Origin: Neorhizobium tomejilense
GTDB lineage: Bacteria; Pseudomonadota; Alphaproteobacteria; Rhizobiales; Rhizobiaceae
Direction: 5' to 3'
NCBI GenBank assembly: GCA_002968845.1
Contig: PVBG01000025.1
Location: 1-64,000 of the forward strand
Length of the DNA stretch: 64,000 nt
The notes below the pieces were generated by a model. That model was given only the letters and a program-made list of their open reading frames with translations. It was not told where the DNA came from and ran no database searches. Position numbers and translations under genes: made by a program. Below, one piece after another: positions 57,543 through 64,000 of the stretch. Position 1 is the first letter of the stretch; every line of letters begins with the position of its first letter.

Positions 57543-59879
57543 TCACATCGCCTTCAGCCGCTCGACCGCCATCAGCACGCGCTCCGGCGTTGCCGGCGCG
57601 TCGAGCCGCGGGCAGGCCGAATAATCCGCCACGCTTGCCACGGCCATCGACAAGGCCTCCAGCACCGAGATCGCCAGCATGAACGGCGGCTCACCGACGG
57701 CCTTGGAGCGGCCGATGGTCGGTTCGGCGTTTTCGGCCCACTCGGCGAGCTTGACGTTGAACACTTTCGGCCGGTCGGAGGCGAGGGGGATCTTATAGGT
57801 CGAGGGCGCGTGGGTGCGCAGCCGCCCCTTGTCGTCCCACCACAGTTCCTCGGTGGTCAGCCAGCCCATCCCTTGAACGAACGCGCCCTCAGCCTGGCCG
57901 ATATCGATCGCCGGATTGAGCGACTTGCCGACGTCGTGGAGGATGTCGGTGCGCTCGACCATGTATTCCCCGGTCAGCGTGTCGATCGAGACTTCCGAAA
58001 CCGCGGCGCCATAGGCGAAATAATAGAACGGCCGGCCGCGGCCCGCCTTGCGGTCCCAGTGGATGCGCGGCGTCTTGTAGAAGCCGGCGGCGGAGAGCTG
58101 CACGCGGTCGTAATAGGCGGCCCGGATGAACGTGTCGAAGGGCACGATCTCGCCGCCGATCCGCAGGCGGTTCGGCAGGAACTCGACCTTGTCGCGGCCG
58201 ACCTTCCATTGCCGCATGGCGAAATCGATCAGCCGTTCCTTGATCTGGCGGGCGGCGTCATAGGCGGCCATGCCGTTGAGGTCGGTGCCTGACGAGGCGG
58301 CGGTGGCGGAGGTGTTGGGCACCTTGCCGGTGGTCGTCGCTGTGATCTTCACCCGGTCGATATCGACCTGGAACGTATCGGCCACCACCTGCGCCACCTT
58401 GGTATAGAGGCCCTGGCCCATCTCGGTGCCGCCGTGGTTCAGGTGGATCGAACCGTCATTGTAGATATGCACCAGCGCGCCGGCCTGGTTGTAGGCGGTC
58501 ATCGTAAACGAGATGCCGAACTTCACCGGTGTCAGGGCGATGCCCTTGCGGATCACCGGGCTGTGCGAGTTGAACTCCAGGATCGCCTGCCGGCGGGCCT
58601 GGTATTCGGACGAGGTTTCCAGCTCGTCGACAACCCTCGCGATGATGTTGTCCTCGACGTCCTGGTGGTAGGGCGTCATCGTCCGGTTCGAACCGCGCTG
58701 GCCGTAAAAATTCAGCTTGCGGATTTCGAGCGGGTCCTTGCCCACCGCATAGGCGATCTCTTCGATGATCCGTTCGCCGCCGAGCATGCCCTGCGGCCCG
58801 CCGAAACCGCGGAAGGCGGTATTGGAGACCGTGTGGGTCTTCAGCGGCTGCGAGGTCAGACGCACATGCGGGTAGAAATAGCTGGAATCCGCATGGAAGA
58901 GGGCTCGGTCGGTGACCGGGCCGGAAAGGTCGGCGGAAAAACCGCAGCGCGCCGCATAGATCGCGTCGACCGCGTGGATACGGCCGTCCTCGTCGAAGGC
59001 GACGTCGTAGTCGACGCGGAAGTCGTGCCGCTTGCCGGTGATCGACATATCCTCGTCGCGGTCGGGCCGGAACTTCACCGCCCGCTTCAGCTTCTTGGCG
59101 GCGATTGCCGCGAGCGCCGCGAACTGGTTGCCCTGCGTTTCCTTGCCGCCGAAACCGCCGCCCATGCGGCGGGTCTGGACCGTCACCGCATTGTTGGCCA
59201 CCCCAAGCACATGCGCCACCATGTGCTGCACCTCGCTCGGATGCTGGGTGGAGGACCAGACGATCACCTCGTCGTCCTCGCCGGGGATGGCGAGCGCGAT
59301 ATGGCTTTCCAGGTAAAAATGCTCCTGGCCGCCGATATACATGTGGTTCTGGACCCGCAGGGGCGCGTTTTCGATCTCCGTCTCCGGCTCGCCGCGCTTC
59401 AGCGTCATCGGTTCAACGACATAAGGCGCGTCGTTTTCGCGGGCGCTGTCGATATCGGTCCAGTGCGGCAGGTCGCGGTATTCGATCCTTGCGAGCTTTG
59501 CCGCCCGGCGGGCCTGGTCGCGGGTCTCGGCAATGACCGCGAAGATGATCTGGCCGTGGAACTGCACGTTGGTAGTGGCAAGCAGCGGCTCGTCGTGCTG
59601 GCCGGTCGAGGCGACGTCGTTGAAGCCCGGAATGTCCTCCGCGGTAATCACCCAGACGACGCCGGGTGCGCTCTTCACCGCCGAAAGATCGATCGAGACG
59701 ATTTCCGCATGCGCCCGGTCGGCAAGCCCGAGACCGCCGTGCAGGGTACCTGAGGGTTCCTGAATATCGTCGATATATTCGGCGGTTCCGGTGACGTGCT
59801 TATGTGCTGAATCATGTTTCAACGACACATGCATGCGGCCGTTGATGATGGGTTTGTTGTCGAACGTGGTCTTGTCCAT
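57543..59879 (-). CDS. xdhB: xanthine dehydrogenase molybdopterin-binding subunit
   Basis: 778 residues. Large Mo subunit oxidising hypoxanthine and xanthine to urate. Core signatures: GGFGGKETQGNQFAALAAIA, AFRGFGGPQGMLGGERIIEE, GTEMGQGLYTKVAQVVADTF, and the catalytic glutamate in KAVGEPPFMLA. The ATG (MDKTTFDNK) follows GGAGG, which decides against the longer frame. A repeat pair separates it from xdhA. Confidence 0.95.
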   Translation of the reverse strand: MDKTTFDNKPIINGRMHVSLKHDSAHKHVTGTAEYIDDIQEPSGTLHGGLGLADRAHAEIVSIDLSAVKSAPGVVWVITAEDIPGFNDVASTGQHDEPLLATTNVQFHGQIIFAVIAETRDQARRAAKLARIEYRDLPHWTDIDSARENDAPYVVEPMTLKRGEPETEIENAPLRVQNHMYIGGQEHFYLESHIALAIPGEDDEVIVWSSTQHPSEVQHMVAHVLGVANNAVTVQTRRMGGGFGGKETQGNQFAALAAIAAKKLKRAVKFRPDRDEDMSITGKRHDFRVDYDVAFDEDGRIHAVDAIYAARCGFSADLSGPVTDRALFHADSSYFYPHVRLTSQPLKTHTVSNTAFRGFGGPQGMLGGERIIEEIAYAVGKDPLEIRKLNFYGQRGSNRTMTPYHQDVEDNIIARVVDELETSSEYQARRQAILEFNSHSPVIRKGIALTPVKFGISFTMTAYNQAGALVHIYNDGSIHLNHGGTEMGQGLYTKVAQVVADTFQVDIDRVKITATTTGKVPNTSATAASSGTDLNGMAAYDAARQIKERLIDFAMRQWKVGRDKVEFLPNRLRIGGEIVPFDTFIRAAYYDRVQLSAAGFYKTPRIHWDRKAGRGRPFYYFAYGAAVSEVSIDTLTGEYMVERTDILHDVGKSLNPAIDIGQAEGAFVQGMGWLTTEELWWDDKGRLRTHAPSTYKIPLASDRPKVFNVKLAEWAENAEPTIGRSKAVGEPPFMLAISVLEALSMAVASVADYSACPRLDAPATPERVLMAVERLKAM

Positions 59880-59905
59880 CAGAGGAGGCCTCCTGCGCTG
59901 AGGGG

Positions 59906-60045
59906 CAAGACCCCTCCCCAACCCCTCCCCACAAGGGGGAGGGGCTTTGGTGCCACGCTCGTCCTTTGGGATTGAGGCAAGACGGTGCTACGAGTCTTCT
60001 CCCCCCTTGTGGGGGAGATGGCCGGCAGGCCAGAAGGGGTCTTTT
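59906..60045. repeat. inverted pair of RIME-like repeats between xdhB and xdhA
   Basis: Arms at about 59906-59946 and 59995-60045; the first repeats the 10-46 element (AACCCCTCCCCACAAGGGGG), the second the 16421-16467 element (CTTGTGGGGGAGATGGCCGG). Confidence 0.8.
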
Positions 60046-60060
60046 TACTTGCCGCCACCA

Positions 60061-61533
60061 TCACGCCTCCTCCAGCTCGAACCGGCGGAGTTCCGCAGGC
60101 GCTCCGGCGGTTTCGAGGAAGAAGCGGGTGAGCAGGTTGCGGGCGGTGAGGCTGCGGTATTCCGCGCTCGCCCGCCAGTCGGTGAGGGGCTGGTAGTCCT
60201 GCTCGAACGCGTCGCGCACGGCCGAGACGGCACCCCAGCTCCAGACCTCGCCGAGGAGCGCGTCCTCGACGTGTTTCGCGCGTTTCGGGGTCGCCGCCAT
60301 GCCGCCGAAGGCGATGCGGATAGTCTCGACCTTGCCGTCGGCATCGAGCACGAGATGGAAGGCGCCGCAGAGCGCCGAGATGTCCTCGTCGCGGCGCTTG
60401 GAGATCTTGTAGACCGCGAAATGGCTGCCCTCTACCGGGCGCGGCACGAAAACCTTCTCGACGAATTCGGTCGGCAACCGGTCCTGTTTGCCGTAGCTGA
60501 GGAAATAGTCCTCGAGCGCAATGGTGCGGCGGCCGGAATGGGAGCGCAGCGTCAGTTCGGCCCCGAGCGCGATCAGAGGCGGCGGAGTGTCGCCGATCGG
60601 CGAGCCGTTGGCGATATTGCCGCCGATCGTCCCCATGTTGCGCACTTGGCAACCGCCGATCCGGTCGATCAGCCGGCCGAAGGCGGGAATCTCGTCGGAG
60701 AGCACGTCGAAGGCCTGGGTATAGCTGACGCCGGCGCCGATGGTGATGCCGGTCTCGTCCGATGTGATCGACTGCAGCTCGGTCAGGTGGTTGATGAAGA
60801 TCACCGGATTGAGGAGCCGCATCTGCTTGGTGACCCACAGGCCGACATCGGTCGCCCCGGCGACGATCGTCGCCTCGGGTTCGTCGGCAAGGATATCGGC
60901 AAAGGCGGCGACGGAGGCCGGCACGATCGAGCGGGCGCCATCCTTGGTGATGATGGTCGTGTCGTTGCCAGAATGAATGCCCCAGAGTTTTGCCATGATC
61001 TGGATGCGGTCGCGCTCCAGCGGATCGAAGAGCGAGCTCGGCCGGTTGACGGAGATATGCTCGGCCGCCTTGACGATCGGCTCATAGCCGGTGCAGCGAC
61101 AGAGATTGCCCTGCAGCGCGCTTTCGATATCGGCGCGCGTCGGCGTGCCGTTCGAGAGCCACAGGCCATAAAGCGACATCACGAAGCCGGGGGTGCAGAA
61201 GCCGCATTGCGAGCCGTGGAAATCGACCATCGCCTGCTGCACCGGATGCAGCGCGCCGTCACGGCCGGCCAGGTGCTCGACGGTCACCACATGGGTGCCG
61301 TGCAGGGAGCCCAAGAACCGGATGCAGGCATTGACGCTTTCGTAGCGCAGGCCGTGTTCCGTCAACCGCCCGATCAGCACCGTGCAGGCGCCGCAGTCGC
61401 CCTCCGCACAGCCTTCCTTGGTACCCGTCAGCCGCCGCCTCAGGCGAAGATAATCGAGAAGGGTTTCCGTCGGTCCGAAATCTCCAAGGGTGACCTCTTC
61501 TCCATTCACGATGAAGCGGATGGCTTCGCTCAT
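60061..61533 (-). CDS. xdhA: xanthine dehydrogenase small subunit (2Fe-2S and FAD)
   Basis: 490 residues. N-terminal plant-type ferredoxin with C42, C47 and C50 in GCAEGDCGACTVLIG, the second 2Fe-2S domain with SQCGFCTPGFVMSLYGLWL and GNLCRCTGYEPI, then the FAD domain with TIVAGATDVGLWVTK, and NMGTIGGNIANGSPIGDTPP. Passes electrons from the Mo site to NAD. First gene of the xdhABC run, 78 bp after bdhA. Confidence 0.95.
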   Translation of the reverse strand: MSEAIRFIVNGEEVTLGDFGPTETLLDYLRLRRRLTGTKEGCAEGDCGACTVLIGRLTEHGLRYESVNACIRFLGSLHGTHVVTVEHLAGRDGALHPVQQAMVDFHGSQCGFCTPGFVMSLYGLWLSNGTPTRADIESALQGNLCRCTGYEPIVKAAEHISVNRPSSLFDPLERDRIQIMAKLWGIHSGNDTTIITKDGARSIVPASVAAFADILADEPEATIVAGATDVGLWVTKQMRLLNPVIFINHLTELQSITSDETGITIGAGVSYTQAFDVLSDEIPAFGRLIDRIGGCQVRNMGTIGGNIANGSPIGDTPPPLIALGAELTLRSHSGRRTIALEDYFLSYGKQDRLPTEFVEKVFVPRPVEGSHFAVYKISKRRDEDISALCGAFHLVLDADGKVETIRIAFGGMAATPKRAKHVEDALLGEVWSWGAVSAVRDAFEQDYQPLTDWRASAEYRSLTARNLLTRFFLETAGAPAELRRFELEEA

Positions 61534-61611
61534 TTCTCTCCTTCGTCCGCCGTTGCCGGCTTTTGTGTTCCGTTACTGGCCCATCCCGTTCATTGGCCAG
61601 TTACTGTTCAA

Positions 61612-62388
61612 TTACTGGGCGGTCCAGCCGCCGTCGATCGAGATATGCGTGCCGGTAATGCTCCTCGCCGCATCGCTTGCGAGATATATTGCGGCCTGCG
61701 CGACCTCTTCGATCGCCACGAATTCCTTGGTCGCCTGCAGCTTCAGCATTACCTCGGTCTTCACCTGTTCCTCGGTGATGCCGCGCTCGCGGGCGGTATC
61801 GGGGATCTGCTTCTCGACCAATGGGGTCAGCACATAGCCCGGGCATATCGCATTCACGGTAATCCCGAATTCCGCAAGTTCCAAGGCCGCCGTTTTGGTT
61901 AGTCCTAAAATACCATGTTTGGCAGCCACATAGGCGGATTTGAACGGCGAGGCGACCAGTGCGTGGGCGGACGCAACGTTGATGATGCGGCCTTTCCCCG
62001 GCGCCTTCATCAGCGGGATCGTATGGCGCATGGTGTGGAAGGCCGATGTCAGCAGGATGGCGATCAGCTGGTCCCATTTTTCCGGCGGGAATTCCTCGAT
62101 CTTCGCCACGTGCTGAATGCCGGCATTGTTGACCAGTACGTCGACCGTGCCGAAGGCCTTCACGGCGGTGGCAATGAGGTCCTCGATCTCGGCGGGCCTG
62201 GTCATGTCGGCGCCATGATAAAGCACCGTGCCGGTCCCCAGCGCATCGAGTTCGCGGCGGGCCGCCTCGATCGCATCGGCCGGCCCGAAACCGTTGATGA
62301 CGACATTGGCGCCCTCGGCGGCGAACGCTTTCGCAACACCGAGCCCGATGCCGCTCGTGGAGCCGGTGACGACGACGGTTCTGCTCAT
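61612..62388 (-). CDS. bdhA: D-3-hydroxybutyrate dehydrogenase (SDR)
   Basis: 258 residues; oxidises 3-hydroxybutyrate to acetoacetate, mobilising polyhydroxybutyrate. TGSTSGIGLGVAKAFAAEGA, NNAGIQHVAKIEEFP, YVAAKHGILGLTKT, AICPGYVLTPLVEKQIPD and the C-terminal GTHISIDGGWTAQ are typical of bacterial BdhA. The ATG has GGAGA upstream. Same strand and close to xdhA, as seen in other rhizobia where bdhA and xdhA are linked. Confidence 0.9.
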   Translation of the reverse strand: MSRTVVVTGSTSGIGLGVAKAFAAEGANVVINGFGPADAIEAARRELDALGTGTVLYHGADMTRPAEIEDLIATAVKAFGTVDVLVNNAGIQHVAKIEEFPPEKWDQLIAILLTSAFHTMRHTIPLMKAPGKGRIINVASAHALVASPFKSAYVAAKHGILGLTKTAALELAEFGITVNAICPGYVLTPLVEKQIPDTARERGITEEQVKTEVMLKLQATKEFVAIEEVAQAAIYLASDAARSITGTHISIDGGWTAQ

Positions 62389-62595
62389 GCCCAAATCTCC
62401 CTGCGATCCAGCCTTCCTGGGCGGCGTTCTTGTGCGCCGCAATGATCACGGCAGGTTATGCGCAAATTCCGCGGGATGGCAATCGGCATCGTCATGGGCG
62501 CCGTTGCCGCGAAAGCAACGTTCAGTCGAGAGGACGAGGAACATTCGGACGATCGTCAGGTTAGGTCGGCTTCCACTAACGAAAAGGACCATCCT

Positions 62596-63522
62596 ATGTT
62601 CATGCGCGTCGATAAGCTGCAGGCGGAACTTCCTGTGCCCAAACGGGCCGATCCCAACGCGGCCGCTGCCCTCCAGGAACTCCTGGGCGGCAAATACGGG
62701 GAAATGTCCACGCTCGGGAACTACATGTTCCAGAGCTTCAATTTTCGCTCCAAGGAGAAGCTGCGTCCATTCTACAGCCTTGTCGCGAGCATCACGGCCG
62801 AGGAACTCGGGCATGTCGAGCTTGTCAGCAACGGCGTTGCGATGCTCAACAACGGCCCCGACATTCCCGATGGCGATGCGATGCCCGGCGGGGACATTTC
62901 CGACGCGCCTTTCGAAGACATGAAGGACATCCGGCTTGCGGCCGCCTTCCTCTCTGGTGCTGGCGGCGCGATGCCGGTCAACAGTAACGGCGTCTCCTGG
63001 AATAACGACTTCATCACCACGACAGGCAATGTCGTGCTCGACCTGCTCCACAATTTCCACCTGGAATGCGGAGCCCGCCTGCACAAGCTGCGCGTCTATG
63101 AAACGCTTTCCGACCCGACCGGCCGCGAAGTGTGCGGTTACCTTCTCGTCCGCGGCTCGGTTCACGCGCATGCCTATGCGCTGGCGCTGAAGAAGATCAC
63201 CGGCGTCGAGATCGAGAAATTCCTGCCGACGCCGAACATTCCGCTCGCCAACATTCCGGAATGCCAAAAGTATCTGGACGAAGGCTCTCACCGGCGCCTC
63301 TACACGTTCAGCCCGGGCGACTATCAGGAAATGGCGGGCATCTGGGGCAATGGCGAAGTCGCCCTGCCGCTCGACCCGCCCGGCGAACTCGAAGTCGTCG
63401 ACGGCATGCCGGAGGGCGGTAAGATCCACCAGCTCGTCGGAGTGCCCTCCGCATTCACGCCGGACTACGCGCCGGAGGAGATGTTCGAGATCGCCCAGAA
63501 GCTTTACAAAAAATCGCGGTGA
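62596..63522 (+). CDS. manganese catalase
   Basis: 308 residues. Non-haem dimanganese enzyme decomposing hydrogen peroxide; cytoplasmic. Metal ligands in ITAEELGHVELVSNGVAML, HNFHLECGARLHKLRVYE and RGSVHAHAYALALKK. The family C-terminus with its GVPSAFTPDYAPEEM segment is complete. Start MFMRVDKLQ with AAGGA upstream; the longer frame upstream is non-homologous. A strong terminator follows. Confidence 0.92.
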   Translation: MFMRVDKLQAELPVPKRADPNAAAALQELLGGKYGEMSTLGNYMFQSFNFRSKEKLRPFYSLVASITAEELGHVELVSNGVAMLNNGPDIPDGDAMPGGDISDAPFEDMKDIRLAAAFLSGAGGAMPVNSNGVSWNNDFITTTGNVVLDLLHNFHLECGARLHKLRVYETLSDPTGREVCGYLLVRGSVHAHAYALALKKITGVEIEKFLPTPNIPLANIPECQKYLDEGSHRRLYTFSPGDYQEMAGIWGNGEVALPLDPPGELEVVDGMPEGGKIHQLVGVPSAFTPDYAPEEMFEIAQKLYKKSR

Positions 63523-63546
63523 TCATCTGTCGGCGACTTCTGCCAT

Positions 63547-63576
63547 GGGGGCACGCAAACAGCGTGTCCCCTTTTT
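63547..63576 (+). terminator. terminator of the manganese catalase gene
   Basis: Ten-pair stem (63547-63556 with 63562-63571, one G-U) with a 5-base loop, then five T. Confidence 0.9.
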
Positions 63577-63661
63577 CAATGACTCTCCATTTCCGTTTGA
63601 CACTCCTTCGTTCCTTCTGCTCAAACCGTCCGGGCGCATTGCATGGACTGGGAGGAGCGGC

Positions 63662-64000
63662 ATGGCGGGTTATGTTCTGGCGATCGATCAGGGGACGACT
63701 TCGACGCGGGCGATCGTGTTTGACGGCGACATGCGGATCGCCGGCATCGGCCAGAAGGAATTCACCCAGATCTTCCCGAAATCCGGCTGGGTCGAGCATG
63801 ATCCGGAAGAGATCTGGGAGACCGTACTCTGGGCGATCAAGCAGGCTCTGAAGGAGGCCAAGCTCGAGGCGTCGGAGATTGCCGCGATCGGCATCACCAA
63901 CCAGCGCGAGACGGTCGTCGTCTGGGAACGCGAGAGCGGCAAGCCGATCCACAACGCCATCGTCTGGCAGGACCGCCGCACCGCCAGCTATTGCGAGAAG
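63662..64000 (+). CDS. glpK: glycerol kinase, N-terminal part (cut by the window end)
   Basis: First 113 codons of an open frame to the right edge. Phosphorylates glycerol to glycerol-3-phosphate. FGGY-family ATP site IDQGTTSTRAIVFD, then GWVEHDPEEIWETVLWAIKQ, IAAIGITNQRETVVVWER and IVWQDRRTA are diagnostic of GlpK. GGGAGGAG lies before the ATG. Remainder not seen. Confidence 0.93.
   Translation, partial: MAGYVLAIDQGTTSTRAIVFDGDMRIAGIGQKEFTQIFPKSGWVEHDPEEIWETVLWAIKQALKEAKLEASEIAAIGITNQRETVVVWERESGKPIHNAIVWQDRRTASYCEK

Noticed and set aside
1..64000. CRISPR arrays, tRNA and rRNA genes
   Set aside because: No regularly spaced direct repeats, cloverleaf-like segments or rRNA-like stretches were seen by eye; tRNAscan and a CRISPR finder would settle this.

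Overview
The window is high-GC chromosomal or megaplasmid DNA of an alphaproteobacterium, most probably a member of the Rhizobiaceae (Rhizobium, Neorhizobium or Agrobacterium type). The evidence is a eukaryotic-type glutamine synthetase II with its small translational inhibitor gstI beside it, single-domain sugar ABC ATPases, RIME-like intergenic palindromic repeats in inverted pairs, and a large soluble hybrid kinase next to an orphan cheD. No rRNA, tRNA or CRISPR array was seen.

Layout. 0.2-14.3 kb carries pyrimidine breakdown: amaB, a DUF559 gene and hydA on the minus strand, divergent from the TetR regulator rutR, and a separate preT-preA operon. Both operons carry the same RutR-type 16-bp dyad upstream. 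Between them lie glnII/gstI, a YeiH exporter with its LysR regulator, and two tandem tiny secreted proteins. 14.4-17.6 kb has a DUF2325 gene, a frameshifted IS110 element, DUF423 and a group II truncated haemoglobin. 17.7-22.5 kb is a D-xylose ABC importer (xylF-xylH-xylG) divergent from a ROK repressor, with a perfect 19-bp dyad between them.

22.6-40 kb is mixed. It holds a J-domain protein, a PhyH-like oxygenase, the ATP-grasp/alpha-E/transglutaminase trio, a DMT exporter, an SDR, a DEAD-box helicase with an RGG-type tail, a five-PAS hybrid kinase, cheD, and a split mnmC pair whose opposed start codons share one CATG. 40-43 kb has a 2H phosphoesterase and an AraC-azlC-azlD unit.

42.9-62.4 kb is a purine catabolic region: puuE, uraD, allA, uraH, guaD, puuD, xdhA, xdhB and xdhC, covering guanine and hypoxanthine through urate and allantoin towards ureidoglycolate. 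Three toxin-antitoxin modules of different families are scattered in it (MntA/HepT, HicAB and a HigB pair). In the HigB pair the antitoxin looks like a HigA N-terminus joined to a DUF1508 domain in place of the usual HTH. Two similar modules, each a LysR gene divergent from a small basic protein gene, lie between puuD and xdhC. The window ends with bdhA, a manganese catalase and the first 113 codons of glpK.

The strongest candidates for something new are the chimeric HigA-DUF1508 antitoxin, the DUF559 cassette with its 47-bp inverted repeat inside the pyrimidine operon, and the predicted two-site RutR regulon.
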